A stretch of 64,000 nt of DNA from Burkholderia gladioli (GTDB taxonomy: Bacteria > Pseudomonadota > Gammaproteobacteria > Burkholderiales > Burkholderiaceae). Below are positions 1 to 9,445 of this stretch, piece by piece (the first letter of the stretch is position 1; every line of letters begins with the position of its first letter). The DNA lies in assembly GCF_000959725.1 (NCBI RefSeq), contig NZ_CP009323.1:1612001-1676000 (forward strand), read 5' to 3'. The notes beneath the pieces are model-generated. The model was given only the letters and a program-made list of their open reading frames with translations. It was not told where the DNA came from and did no database searches. The position numbers and the translations under genes are program-made.

Positions 1-746
1 ACATCGGCGCGACGCTGGGCTACGTGACCGACGCGGTGCGCGAGATCCGCCGCGCGCTGACCGACGCGCAGGGGCGCCAGCGGGTGCCGCTGATCGGCTT
101 CTCGGGCAGCCCCTGGACGCTCGCCTGCTACATGGTCGAGGGCGGCGGCTCGGACGATTTCCGCACCGTGAAGTCGATGGCGTATGCGCGGCCGGACCTG
201 ATGCAGCGCGTCCTCGACGTCAACGTGGATGCGGTGGCGGCCTACCTGAACGCGCAGATCGAAGCCGGCGCGCAGGCCGTGATGATCTTCGACACCTGGG
301 GCGGCACGCTGGCCGACGGCGCCTACCAGCGCCTCTCGCTGGACCCGATCCGTCGCGTGGTGGCCAAGCTCAAGCGCCAGCACGACGGTGAGCAGGTGCC
401 GGTGATCACCTTCACCAAGGGCGGCGGGCTGTGGCTCGAGGAGATCGCCGCCAGCGGCGTCGACGCGGTGGGCCTGGACTGGACCGTCAACCTCGGCCGC
501 GCGCGCGAGCGCGTGAACGGCGCGGTGGCCCTGCAAGGCAACCTCGACCCGAACATCCTGTTCGCGCCGCCGGCGACGATCCGCATGGAAGCGCGCGCGG
601 TGCTCGACAGCTACGGCAACCATCCCGGCCACGTGTTCAATCTCGGCCACGGCATCTCGCAGTTCACGCCGCCGGAAAGTGTCGCCGAGCTGGTCGACGA
701 GGTGCATCGCCATAGCCGCACGCTGCGCGCGGGTTCGCTGGGCTGA
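1..746 (+). CDS. hemE: Uroporphyrinogen decarboxylase, 3' part
   Basis: C-terminal two thirds of uroporphyrinogen decarboxylase, the cytosolic enzyme that converts uroporphyrinogen III to coproporphyrinogen III in haem synthesis. The reading frame is open from the first bases, so the start lies outside the window. Family motifs visible are [16 protein letters not shown] near the beginning, VMIFDTWGG, and the C-terminal stretches [15 protein letters not shown] and FNLGHGI that build the active-site cleft. Length and termination at the usual end (an [14 protein letters not shown] last helix) indicate an intact C-terminus. The gene precedes priA on the same strand but is separated by about 530 bp, so they are probably not one operon. 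Confidence 0.97.
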   Translation, partial: IGATLGYVTDAVREIRRALTDAQGRQRVPLIGFSGSPWTLACYMVEGGGSDDFRTVKSMAYARPDLMQRVLDVNVDAVAAYLNAQIEAGAQAVMIFDTWGGTLADGAYQRLSLDPIRRVVAKLKRQHDGEQVPVITFTKGGGLWLEEIAASGVDAVGLDWTVNLGRARERVNGAVALQGNLDPNILFAPPATIRMEARAVLDSYGNHPGHVFNLGHGISQFTPPESVAELVDEVHRHSRTLRAGSLG

Positions 747-944
747 GGAAGTCGCGCGGGCGGCGCGTTGGCGCGGCTTTCCATCGGCTCGCGCGGGCTA
801 CCTGGCGCGGGCAGGACAAGGCCTGATCGGCGCGTCGAATCGAAGCCGGGATGCTGCGTCGCAGCGATTCCGGTTTGCGCCGGCCGGGCGAATCGGGGCG
901 CAAGCGCCCGTCGATCGGCACTTCCCGGCTTGTCAAGACTTGAC

Positions 945-953
945 TTATACACA
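945..953 (+). promoter_or_regulatory. DnaA box TTATACACA
   Basis: Exact match to the DnaA recognition consensus TTATNCACA, placed 190 bp upstream of a second perfect box in the same intergenic region. DnaA-box function is inferred from sequence only. Confidence 0.5.
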
Positions 954-1134
954 TTTTGCACGTTGCGGCGCGGTAGAGCGCCGCGTCGACAAAACGTCCA
1001 CGCTATTGCGCCGGAAATCGGATAGCAGCCTTGCTGGATAAGGCTCGGCGACAAGGACTCCGATGTATCAAAAAGCAGTGATCGGCACGCGGGGAAGCCA
1101 TTCTGGGACAGTCAAGCACGAGTTCTCAACAAAG

Positions 1135-1143
1135 TTATCCACA
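1135..1143 (+). promoter_or_regulatory. DnaA box TTATCCACA
   Basis: Exact match to the strongest DnaA box (R1 type), 132 bp upstream of priA. It may link expression of this replication-restart gene, or local DnaA titration, to the initiation cycle. This is inference. Confidence 0.55.
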
Positions 1144-1274
1144 GGAAGGATCGGCTTCCACTGATTCTTAATGAGAATCCGAAACTTAGCGCCGAAAGTG
1201 ATGTTTTACTTTAACTTCGCGTCGCCGGCCGTGCGCCGGCCGTCGATCGCGCCTGCCGGCGCGCCGGGCGGCCG

Positions 1275-3527
1275 ATGAGCGAAGCCCTCTACGTGCGCGT
1301 CGCGCTCGATCATCCTTTAGCGACGCTATTCGATTACCGCTATCGCGGCGCGCTGCCGCCGCGCGTCGGCATGCTGGTGCAGGTGCCGTTCGGCAAGCGG
1401 CTGGTGGTGGGGCTTATCTGCGAAGTCGCCACTCACACCGAGGTGCCTGAGAATCGCCTGCGCGAGGTCGCCGCGATCTGCGCCGAGCTGCCGCCGCTGG
1501 CCGGCGACTGGCTCGACCTGGTCGATTTCGCGGCCGATTACTACCAGCGCGGCCGCGGCGAGGTTGCCCTGCCGGCACTGCCGCAGGCGCTGCGCGACGC
1601 CGAGCGCTGGGGCCGCCTGCTGGCGCCCGAGATCCGCTACCAGCTCTCGCCCGCCGGCCGCGAGGCCCTGCCCGATGCGCTGCCCGCGCGCGCCGCGGCA
1701 CTGCGCCGGCTCGCGCAGGCGCTGCTCGACAACCCCTCCCTCCCCCTGCCCGAACTGCGCGCGCTGCATCCCAAGGCGCAAGCGACGCTCGACGCCTGGT
1801 GCGAGGCGGGCTGGGCCGCCTGCATCGAGATCGCCGCGGCCGACGTCGGTGGACAAGCGGTGGATAACTCGATCGTCGCGCCTGTGCCGCCGGCTCTCAC
1901 CGCCGAGCAGGCCGACGCGCTGGAGGCGATCGAGGCCGCGCGCGGCTTCGCGCCCTTCCTGCTGCACGGCGTGACGGGCAGCGGCAAGACCGAGGTCTAC
2001 CTGCGCGCGCTGGCGGCGCTGCTGTCCACGCGACCCGAGGCGCAGGCGCTGGTGCTGGTGCCCGAGATCAACCTGACGCCGCAGTTCGAGGCCGCGTTCC
2101 GCGCGCGCTTCGCCGCGGTGCTGCCGCCCGGCGCGATCGTCACGCTGCACAGCGGGCTTGCCGAGGGCGAGCGCGCGCGACACTGGCTCGCCGCGCATAC
2201 CGGCCGCGCGCGCATCGTGCTCGGCACGCGCCTGGCGGTGCTGGCCTCGCTGCCGTCGCTGGCGATGATCGTGGTCGACGAGGAGCACGAGCCCGCCTAC
2301 AAGCAGCAGGAAGGCCTGCGCTACTCGGCGCGCGACCTCGCGGTATGGCGCGCCAAGCGGCTCGAGATCCCGGTGGTGCTGGGCTCGGCCACGCCCTCGC
2401 TGGAAAGCTGGTGGCAGGCCGAGCAGGGCCGCTACACGCGGCTCACGCTGTCGCGCCGCGCGGTGGCCGACGCGGTGCTGCCCACCGTCGGGCTGGTCGA
2501 CCTGGAGGAGGAGCGGCGGCGCGGCCGGGCCTCGATCGGCGGCTTGTCGGGGCCGCTGGTGGCCGCGCTCAAGGGCCGGCTCGAACGCGGCGAGCAGAGC
2601 CTGATCTTCCTGAATCGGCGCGGCTACGCGCCGGCGCTGGCCTGCGACGCCTGCGGCTGGGTGGCCGGCTGCCCGCGCTGCAGCGCCTACGTGGTGCTGC
2701 ACAAGCCCGAGCGCGCGCTGCGCTGCCACCATTGCGGCTGGGAATCGCGGATCCCGCACAACTGCCCCGAGTGCGGCAATGTCGATATCGCGCCGCTCGG
2801 GCGCGGCACGCAGCGCGTCGAGGAGACGCTCGCCGAGGCGGTGCCGGGCGCGCGGATCCTGCGCATCGACGCCGACAGCACGCGCCGCAAGGGCAGCGCC
2901 GAGGCGCTGTTCTCCGACGTCCATGCCGGCGAGGTCGATATCCTGGTGGGCACCCAGATGATCGCCAAGGGGCACGACTTCCGGCGCGTCTCGCTGGTCG
3001 GCGTGCTCAATGCCGACACCGCCCTGTTCTCGCACGACTTCCGCGCCACCGAGCGCCTGTTCGCGCAGCTGATGCAGGTCAGCGGCCGCGCGGGCCGCGC
3101 CGGGCTGCCCGGCGACGTGCTGATCCAGACGCGTTATCCGCGCCACGCGCTCTATCACGCGCTGGCGCGGCACGATTACGTCGGCTTTGCCGGCTCGACG
3201 CTGGCCGAGCGCCGCGACGCGCATCTGCCGCCCTTCGTCTACCAGGCCCTGCTGCGCGCCGAGGGGCGCACCCTGGAAGCCGCGCTGGCCTTCCTGCAGG
3301 CGGGCGCGGCCGAGCTGGCGGCGCTGCCCGGCGCCGAGCGCGTGACCGTCTACGACGCCGTGCCGATGACGATCGTGAAGGTGCTCCATGTGCACCGCGC
3401 GCAACTGCTGGTGGAAAGCGCCTCGCGCGCGGTGTTGCAACACGTGCTGGCGGCGTGGCAACCGCGGCTGCGCGAACTGAAGGGCGTGTTGCGCTGGAGC
3501 GTCGAGGTGGACCCGCTCGACATCTGA
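1275..3527 (+). CDS. priA: Primosomal protein N' (replication restart helicase PriA)
   Basis: PriA, the 3'-to-5' superfamily 2 helicase that recognises stalled forks and D-loops and reloads the replisome. The 750-residue protein starts with the 3'-binding domain (LDHPLATLFDYR). It has a Walker A motif GVTGSGKTE at about 232-240, a DEEH Walker B at about 335-338, and a zinc-binding insert with four CxxC pairs between about 457 and 499 (CDACGW, CPRC, CHHC, CPEC). Motifs GSATPSLES and the C-terminal GRAGRAG helicase motif VI are intact. The chosen ATG is the first in frame and gives the normal N-terminus. Length is normal for the family (about 730-750). Confidence 0.97.
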   Translation: MSEALYVRVALDHPLATLFDYRYRGALPPRVGMLVQVPFGKRLVVGLICEVATHTEVPENRLREVAAICAELPPLAGDWLDLVDFAADYYQRGRGEVALPALPQALRDAERWGRLLAPEIRYQLSPAGREALPDALPARAAALRRLAQALLDNPSLPLPELRALHPKAQATLDAWCEAGWAACIEIAAADVGGQAVDNSIVAPVPPALTAEQADALEAIEAARGFAPFLLHGVTGSGKTEVYLRALAALLSTRPEAQALVLVPEINLTPQFEAAFRARFAAVLPPGAIVTLHSGLAEGERARHWLAAHTGRARIVLGTRLAVLASLPSLAMIVVDEEHEPAYKQQEGLRYSARDLAVWRAKRLEIPVVLGSATPSLESWWQAEQGRYTRLTLSRRAVADAVLPTVGLVDLEEERRRGRASIGGLSGPLVAALKGRLERGEQSLIFLNRRGYAPALACDACGWVAGCPRCSAYVVLHKPERALRCHHCGWESRIPHNCPECGNVDIAPLGRGTQRVEETLAEAVPGARILRIDADSTRRKGSAEALFSDVHAGEVDILVGTQMIAKGHDFRRVSLVGVLNADTALFSHDFRATERLFAQLMQVSGRAGRAGLPGDVLIQTRYPRHALYHALARHDYVGFAGSTLAERRDAHLPPFVYQALLRAEGRTLEAALAFLQAGAAELAALPGAERVTVYDAVPMTIVKVLHVHRAQLLVESASRAVLQHVLAAWQPRLRELKGVLRWSVEVDPLDI

Positions 3528-4018
3528 GCGGCGCGCCGCTACGGCTTCCCGAGCCAGTTCGCGCGACAGGAGCGCATGCATCGAAGTGGTGCAACCAGCG
3601 GGCTTTTCGGACGTTTCCGGGTCGCGCCGGGTGCCTTCGATGCTGCCATGGGCCCACATTTCGCCTGCTTCGCGATACGCCGGAATCAAACAGGAACCCA
3701 CGACAGGCAAGGCGCGAGATCGATCACCGCGTAGCGAGCACTCGCCTCGCCGCCGTGCGCGGTACTCCCCGAAACGCCGATTCCCCATTCCGGTGCGCCG
3801 AAAAACCCGCGCCGGGCGCTCACCCGTCCTAAGGGAAAATACCGATCACCCTAGTGCTTGGCGTGGGTCGGTTGCGATGCTCTAATGCATTGATTCCAAA
3901 GTATTTTGCAAAGGTGCAACCGAACTCGCGATTCGGTTGCACCTTTTTATTGTGTGGCATAGGATTCCGCGAGTCTTATCCACGCGACCGCCGGCCAAGT
4001 ACCGGCACACAAGGAATC
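3528..4018. other. priA-putA intergenic region, putA control region
   Basis: A 491-bp gap. The first 350 bp show no gene. From 3870 on, GC content falls and the put control region begins: a GTTGCG motif near 3872, an AT-rich stretch (TTGATT..TATTTT) around 3890-3906, a strong hairpin at 3911-3948 and a DnaA-like TTATCCACG at 3976-3984 inside the putA leader. A further GTTGCA motif lies on the minus strand at 3590-3595. Confidence 0.5.
3911..3948 (+). promoter_or_regulatory. Putative PutA operator dyad that also looks like an intrinsic terminator
   Basis: A perfect 14-bp inverted repeat, AAGGTGCAACCGAA (3911-3924) and TTCGGTTGCACCTT (3932-3945), with a 7-nt loop and a T-rich run on its + side. 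Each arm contains GTTGCA, the hexamer known to be bound by the ribbon-helix-helix domain of Escherichia coli PutA. It lies 71 bp upstream of the putA start. It can therefore be an autorepression operator, a terminator for read-through or a short leader RNA, or both. Confidence 0.6.
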
Positions 4019-7000
4019 ATGGCAAGCACCACCCTAGGCGTCAAAGTCGACGATCTGCTCCGTTCGCGTCTGAAGGACGCCGCCGCGCGCCTGGAGCGCA
4101 CCCCCCACTGGCTGATCAAGCAAGCGATCTTCGCGTACCTCGAGAAGATCGAGCACGGCCAGCTTCCGGCCGAGCTGTCGGGGCGCAGCGGTTTTGCCGA
4201 ACTCGCCGACAGCCATACCGACAACGACGACGGCGCGCCCCACCCGTTCCTCGAATTCGCGCAGAGCGTGCAGCCGCAATCGGTGCTGCGCGCCGCGATC
4301 ACGGCCGCCTATCGTCGCCCCGAGCCCGAGTGCGTGCCCTTCCTGATCGGCCAGGCCCGCCTGAGTGCGAACCTGTCGACCGACGCGCAGAACCTGGCCG
4401 CCAAGCTGGTCGAGACGCTGCGCAGCAAGAGCTCCGGCGGCGGCGTCGAAGGGCTGATCCACGAATTCTCGCTGTCGAGCCAGGAAGGCGTGGCGCTGAT
4501 GTGCCTGGCCGAGGCGCTGCTGCGCATCCCCGATCGCGCCACGCGCGACGCGCTGATCCGCGACAAGATCAGCAAGGGCGACTGGCGCTCGCACGTCGGC
4601 CACGCGCCCTCGCTGTTCGTCAACGCGGCCACCTGGGGGCTGATGATCACCGGCAAGCTGGTCACCACCAACAGCGAGGCCGGGCTGTCCTCCGCGCTCA
4701 CGCGCCTGATCGGCCGCGGCGGCGAACCGCTGATCCGCAAGGGCGTCGACATGGCGATGCGCCTGATGGGCGAGCAGTTCGTGACCGGCGAGACGATCTC
4801 GGAGGCGCTGGCCAACAGCCGCAAGTACGAGGCGCGCGGCTTCCGCTATTCCTACGACATGCTCGGCGAGGCCGCCACCACCGAGGAGGATGCGCAGCGC
4901 TACTACGCCTCCTACGAGCAGGCGATCCACGCGATCGGCAAGGCCGCCGGCAGCCGCGGCATCTACGAAGGCCCGGGCATCTCGATCAAGCTGTCCGCGC
5001 TGCATCCGCGCTATTCGCGCGCGCAGCAGGATCGCACCATCAGCGAGCTGCTGCCGCGCGTGCGCGCGCTGGCCCTGCTGGCACGCCGCTACGACATCGG
5101 CCTCAATATCGACGCCGAGGAAGCGGACCGCCTCGAGCTCTCGCTCGACCTGCTCGAGGCGCTCTGCTTCGATCCGGACCTGGCCGGCTGGAACGGCATC
5201 GGCTTCGTGGTGCAGGCTTACCAGAAGCGCTGCCCGTTCGTGATCGACTACCTGATCGACCTGGCGCGCCGCAGCCGTCACCGCCTGATGATCCGCCTGG
5301 TGAAGGGCGCTTATTGGGACTCCGAAATCAAGCGCGCCCAGGTCGACGGCCTGGAGGGCTACCCGGTCTACACGCGCAAGATCTACACCGACGTGTCCTA
5401 CCTGGCCTGCGCCAAGAAGCTGCTCGGCGCGCCCGACGCGGTCTATCCGCAGTTCGCCACGCACAACGCGCACACGCTCTCGGCGATCTACCACCTGGCC
5501 GGCCAGAACTACTACCCGGGCCAGTACGAGTTCCAGTGCCTGCACGGCATGGGCGAGCCGCTGTACGAGGAAGTGACGGGCCGCGACAAGCTGAACCGCC
5601 CGTGCCGCGTCTACGCGCCGGTCGGCACCCACGAAACCCTGCTCGCCTACCTGGTTCGCCGCCTGCTCGAGAACGGCGCCAACACCTCCTTCGTGAACCG
5701 CATCGCCGACAAGGCGGTGGCCGTGAAGGACCTGGTGGCCGACCCGGTCGAGGAAGCCGCCAGGATCGTCCCGCTCGGCGCGCCGCACGCGAAGATCCCG
5801 CTGCCGCGCCAGCTCTACGGCGATTCGCGCGCCAACTCGATGGGCCTCGACCTGTCGAACGAGCATCGTCTCGCCTCGCTGTCCTCGGCACTGCTGACGA
5901 GCGCGCATCATCCGTGGCGCGCCGCGCCGCTGCTGGCCGACGAGGCCTTGTCCGACGCGCCGGCGCGCGAGGTCCGCAACCCGGCCGACCTGCGCGACGT
6001 GGTCGGCACCGTCAGCGAGGCGACGCCCGAGCAGGTCAGCGCCGCACTCGCGCATGCCGTGTCGGCCGCGCCGATCTGGCAGGCCACGCCGGTTGAGGAT
6101 CGCGCCGACTGCCTGGCGCGCGCCGCCGACCTGCTCGAGGCGCAGATGCACACGCTGATGGGCCTGGTGATCCGCGAGGCCGGCAAGTCGCTGCCGAACG
6201 CGGTGGCCGAGATTCGCGAGGCGATCGACTTCCTGCGCTACTACTCGGCGCAGATCCGCGACGAGTTCTCCAACGACACGCATCGCCCGCTCGGCCCGGT
6301 GGTCTGCATCAGCCCCTGGAACTTCCCGCTGGCGATCTTCATGGGCCAGGTGGCGGCCGCGCTGGCCGCCGGCAACACGGTGCTGGCCAAGCCAGCGGAG
6401 CAGACTCCGCTGATCGCCGCGCAGGCCGTGCGCATCCTGCGCGAAGCCGGCGTGCCGGCCGGCGCGGTGCAACTGCTGCCGGGCGACGGCGAGACGGTCG
6501 GTGCCGCGCTGGTGGGCGATCCGCGCACGCGCGCGGTGATGTTCACCGGCTCGACCGAGGTCGCGCGCCTGATCAACAAGGTGCTGGCCGCGCGCCTGGA
6601 CCCGGACGGCAAGCCGATCCCGCTGATCGCCGAGACCGGCGGCCAGAACGCGATGATCGTGGATTCGTCCGCGCTGGCCGAGCAGGTGGTGGCCGACGTG
6701 CTGAACTCGGCCTTCGACTCGGCCGGCCAGCGCTGCTCGGCGCTGCGCGTGCTCTGCCTGCAGGACGACGTGGCCGACCGCACGCTGACCATGCTCAAGG
6801 GCGCCATGCACGAGCTCGCGCTCGGCAATCCCGATCGCCTCTCGACCGACGTCGGCCCGGTAATCGACGCCGACGCCAAGCGCGGCATCGATGCCCATGT
6901 GGCCGCGATGAAGGAAAAGGGCCACCAGGTCACCCAGCTGCCGATGCCGGACGGCTGCGCGCAGGGCACCTTCGTGCCGCCCACGCTGATCGAGATCGGC

Positions 7001-7942
7001 AGCATCGACGAGCTCAAGCGCGAGGTGTTCGGCCCCGTGCTGCACGTGGTGCGCTACCGCCGCAGCGCGCTCGACAAGCTGCTCGAGCAGGTGCGCGCGA
7101 CCGGCTACGGCCTCACGCTCGGCATCCATACGCGCATCGACGAGACCATCGCCCACGTGATCGGCCGCGCCCATGTCGGCAACATCTACGTGAACCGCAA
7201 CGTGGTGGGCGCCGTGGTGGGCGTGCAGCCGTTCGGCGGCGAGGGGCTGTCCGGTACCGGTCCCAAGGCCGGCGGCGCGCTCTACCTGCAGCGCCTGCTG
7301 GCCACGCGCCCGGCGGGCCTGCCGAAGTCGCTGGAGGCCTCGCTGGTGGTGGATGCGCCGGTGGAGGGCGAGTCGGGTGATAATCCGGCGTCGGCCCTGG
7401 CCGCGCTGCGCGACTGGTTGATCGAACAGCGCGAGGCCGCGCTGGCCGCGCGCTGCGAAGGCTACCTGTCGCGCGTGCTGGCCGGCGCGACCGCGGTGCT
7501 GCCCGGCCCGACCGGCGAGCGCAATACCTATACGCTCGGCCCGCGCGGCACGGTGCTCTGCATCGCGGCCACCGCGCGCGGCGCGCGTGCGCAGTTCGCC
7601 TCGGTGCTGGCCACCGGCAACCGCGCGCTGTTCGCGGGCGCCGCCGGCGAGGCGCTGGCCGCCGCGCTGCCGGCCTCGCTGAAGGGCCACGCGACGGTGC
7701 GCAAGCAGGCCGACGCGAGCTTCGATGCGGTGCTGTTCGAGGGCGACAGCGACGAATTGCTGGCGCTGGTGAAGGAGGTCTCGCAACGTCCCGGCCCGAT
7801 CCTCTCGGTGCAGGGCGTGGCGGCCGGCGCCTTCGAGAACGGCGACGAGGATTACGCGCTGGAACGCCTGCTGACCGAGCGCTCGGTCAGCGTGAACACC
7901 GCGGCGGCGGGCGGTAACGCGAACCTGATGACGATCGGCTGA
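4019..7942 (+). CDS. putA: Trifunctional proline utilisation protein PutA
   Basis: Peripheral-membrane enzyme oxidising proline to glutamate in two steps: FAD-dependent proline dehydrogenase, then NAD-dependent pyrroline-5-carboxylate dehydrogenase. It also acts as autorepressor. The ATG at 4019 has an AAGGA Shine-Dalgarno sequence and yields a 1307-residue protein starting with a ribbon-helix-helix domain (TLGVKVDDLLRSRLKDAAARL, then TPHWLIKQAIFAYLE), so this is a DNA-binding PutA. The PRODH barrel follows (about 150-560; GPGISIKLSALHPRY, RLVKGAYWDSEIKRAQ). The aldehyde dehydrogenase domain has Glu at about 872 (AETGGQN) and Cys at about 906 (SAGQRCSALR), and a C-terminal domain closes the tunnel. 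An upstream in-frame extension to 3854 crosses the operator hairpin and was rejected. Confidence 0.97.
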   Translation: MASTTLGVKVDDLLRSRLKDAAARLERTPHWLIKQAIFAYLEKIEHGQLPAELSGRSGFAELADSHTDNDDGAPHPFLEFAQSVQPQSVLRAAITAAYRRPEPECVPFLIGQARLSANLSTDAQNLAAKLVETLRSKSSGGGVEGLIHEFSLSSQEGVALMCLAEALLRIPDRATRDALIRDKISKGDWRSHVGHAPSLFVNAATWGLMITGKLVTTNSEAGLSSALTRLIGRGGEPLIRKGVDMAMRLMGEQFVTGETISEALANSRKYEARGFRYSYDMLGEAATTEEDAQRYYASYEQAIHAIGKAAGSRGIYEGPGISIKLSALHPRYSRAQQDRTISELLPRVRALALLARRYDIGLNIDAEEADRLELSLDLLEALCFDPDLAGWNGIGFVVQAYQKRCPFVIDYLIDLARRSRHRLMIRLVKGAYWDSEIKRAQVDGLEGYPVYTRKIYTDVSYLACAKKLLGAPDAVYPQFATHNAHTLSAIYHLAGQNYYPGQYEFQCLHGMGEPLYEEVTGRDKLNRPCRVYAPVGTHETLLAYLVRRLLENGANTSFVNRIADKAVAVKDLVADPVEEAARIVPLGAPHAKIPLPRQLYGDSRANSMGLDLSNEHRLASLSSALLTSAHHPWRAAPLLADEALSDAPAREVRNPADLRDVVGTVSEATPEQVSAALAHAVSAAPIWQATPVEDRADCLARAADLLEAQMHTLMGLVIREAGKSLPNAVAEIREAIDFLRYYSAQIRDEFSNDTHRPLGPVVCISPWNFPLAIFMGQVAAALAAGNTVLAKPAEQTPLIAAQAVRILREAGVPAGAVQLLPGDGETVGAALVGDPRTRAVMFTGSTEVARLINKVLAARLDPDGKPIPLIAETGGQNAMIVDSSALAEQVVADVLNSAFDSAGQRCSALRVLCLQDDVADRTLTMLKGAMHELALGNPDRLSTDVGPVIDADAKRGIDAHVAAMKEKGHQVTQLPMPDGCAQGTFVPPTLIEIGSIDELKREVFGPVLHVVRYRRSALDKLLEQVRATGYGLTLGIHTRIDETIAHVIGRAHVGNIYVNRNVVGAVVGVQPFGGEGLSGTGPKAGGALYLQRLLATRPAGLPKSLEASLVVDAPVEGESGDNPASALAALRDWLIEQREAALAARCEGYLSRVLAGATAVLPGPTGERNTYTLGPRGTVLCIAATARGARAQFASVLATGNRALFAGAAGEALAAALPASLKGHATVRKQADASFDAVLFEGDSDELLALVKEVSQRPGPILSVQGVAAGAFENGDEDYALERLLTERSVSVNTAAAGGNANLMTIG

Positions 7943-8028
7943 GCGATCCCGGCTGGTTGGCATGACGAAACGGAAGCGGCACGGCAAACCCGAAGCCGCT
8001 CCATTTACCCTGGTATTAGGAGAAGCTA

Positions 8029-9168
8029 ATGCAACACACGATGAAAAAAGTGGCAGGCGCGACGTTCGTTGCGGTCATGTCGCTGGCGGGGACCGCGTAC
8101 GCGGATGACGTGAAGATCGGCTTCGCGGCACCGATGACGGGAGCGCAGGCGCATTACGGCAAGGACATGCAGAACGGCATCGTGCTGGCGATCGAGGACT
8201 TCAACGCGACGAAGCCCGTGATCGGCGGCAAGCCGGTGACCTTCGTGCTCGATACGCAGGACGACCAGGCCGACCCGCGCACGGGTACCACGGTCGCGCA
8301 GAAGCTCGTCGACGACGGCATCAAGGGCATGCTCGGCCACTTCAACTCGGGCACCACGATCCCGGCCTCGCGCATCTACGCGAACGCCGGCATCCCGGAA
8401 ATCGCCATGGCGACGGCGCCGGAGTACACCACGCAGGGCTACAAGACGACCTTCCGGATGATGACCTCCGACACGCAGCAGGGCTCGGTCGCGGGCGCCT
8501 TCGCGGTGAAGGATCTCGGCATGAAGAAGATCGCCATCGTCGACGATCGCACCGCCTACGGCCAGGGCTTGGCCGACCAGTTCGAGAAGGCCGCCAAGGC
8601 AGCCGGCGCGACCATCGTCGATCGCGAGTTCACCAACGACAAGGCCGTCGACTTCAAGGCGATCCTGACCAAGCTGAAGGCCGCCAAGCCGGACCTGGTC
8701 TACTACGGCGGCGCCGATTCGCAAGCCGCGCCGATGGTCAAGCAGATGAAGTCGCTGGGCCTCACGGCGCCGCTGATGGGCGGTGAAATGGTCCACACGC
8801 CGACCTTCCTGAAGATCGCCGGCGACGCCTCGGAAGGCACCATCGCCTCGCTGGCCGGCCTGCCGCTGAACGACATGCCGGGCGGCAAGACCTACGCCGA
8901 CAAGTACAAGAAGCGCTTCGGCGAGGACGTGCAGACCTACTCGCCGTACGCCTACGACGGCGCGATGGCGATGTTCAACGCGATGAAGAAGGCGAACTCG
9001 ACCGATCCGGCCAAGTACCTGCCGGTGCTGGCGCAGACCGACATGGCCGGCGTGACCTCGACGCATATCGCCTACGATTCGCGCGGCGACCTGAAGAACG
9101 GCGGCATCACGATGTACAAGGTCGAGAAGGGCGAGTGGAAGCCGCTCAAGAGCATCGGCGGCAAGTAA
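8029..9168 (+). CDS. Branched-chain amino acid-type ABC transporter, periplasmic binding protein
   Basis: A 379-residue periplasmic solute-binding protein of the LivJ/LivK family (type I fold). The start has a strong AGGAG; residues 1-25 are a signal peptide (KKVAGATFVAVMSLAGTAYA, then DDVKIG). The mature protein shows typical features: FAAPMTGAQAHYGKDMQNG, GHFNSGTTIPASRIYANAGI and YYGGADSQAAPM. No permease or ATPase gene is adjacent, so it must work with transport components encoded elsewhere. Its position 86 bp after putA might suggest a role in amino acid uptake, but ligand specificity cannot be read from the sequence. A rho-independent terminator follows. Confidence 0.9.
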   Translation: MQHTMKKVAGATFVAVMSLAGTAYADDVKIGFAAPMTGAQAHYGKDMQNGIVLAIEDFNATKPVIGGKPVTFVLDTQDDQADPRTGTTVAQKLVDDGIKGMLGHFNSGTTIPASRIYANAGIPEIAMATAPEYTTQGYKTTFRMMTSDTQQGSVAGAFAVKDLGMKKIAIVDDRTAYGQGLADQFEKAAKAAGATIVDREFTNDKAVDFKAILTKLKAAKPDLVYYGGADSQAAPMVKQMKSLGLTAPLMGGEMVHTPTFLKIAGDASEGTIASLAGLPLNDMPGGKTYADKYKKRFGEDVQTYSPYAYDGAMAMFNAMKKANSTDPAKYLPVLAQTDMAGVTSTHIAYDSRGDLKNGGITMYKVEKGEWKPLKSIGGK

Positions 9169-9218
9169 GCCTCGCGGCCCCGGCGGCTTGACCGCCCGGG
9201 CTGGCTCGCGGGACCGGA

Positions 9219-9265
9219 CCGGCCGGTCGGCACGTTGTCACGACGTGCCGGCCGGCCGGTTTTTT
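9219..9265 (+). terminator. Rho-independent terminator after the LivJ-like gene
   Basis: A GC-rich stem (GGCCGGTCGGCACGT pairing with ACGTGCCGGCCGGCC, one G-T pair) followed by six T residues, 50 bp after the stop codon. Confidence 0.85.
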
Positions 9266-9445
9266 CATGGCCGCCGTGCCGCGGAGCATCGCGGCGCGGG
9301 ATTGCGTCGCGCAGGTCAGCCATGCAATTTCCTCATGGCGGCCATGCAGAGGATTCGATTGCGGGGGGAATTTGTCTCCGGCTAAATCGCTCGGTATGGC
9401 CGCCGCCGTGTCGGCGCGGCCCGGTTCCGCCGCAGGAGATGTCCC

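Larger units (their letters stand above)
747..1274. other. hemE-priA intergenic region with two perfect DnaA boxes
   Basis: A 528-bp gap with no convincing gene. It becomes less GC-rich toward its 3' half and contains two exact matches to the DnaA box TTATNCACA: TTATACACA at 945-953 and TTATCCACA at 1135-1143, both on the + strand. A short dyad, GATTCT (1163-1168) and AGAATC (1174-1179), follows the second box. The priA promoter must lie here, probably in the AT-richer stretch 1130-1220, but no single -35/-10 pair stands out. Confidence 0.6.

Noticed and set aside
1163..1179. Fur-box-like dyad GATTCT-taatg-AGAATC upstream of priA
   Set aside because: Only part of the Fur pattern is present (half-sites in the wrong relative order), and iron control of priA would be unexpected. 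Kept only as a short dyad.
3854..4018. Upstream extension of putA to the first in-frame start at 3854
   Set aside because: It would translate through the operator/terminator hairpin. The ATG at 4019 has a Shine-Dalgarno sequence and gives the normal PutA N-terminus.
4034..7987. A 1317-codon open frame on the strand opposite putA
   Set aside because: It is the mirror frame of a GC-rich gene, with Arg/Gln/His-rich low-complexity product, no start signal and no domain. putA explains the region fully. The same applies to long opposite-strand frames over priA, gcvP, cadA, rep and the primase.
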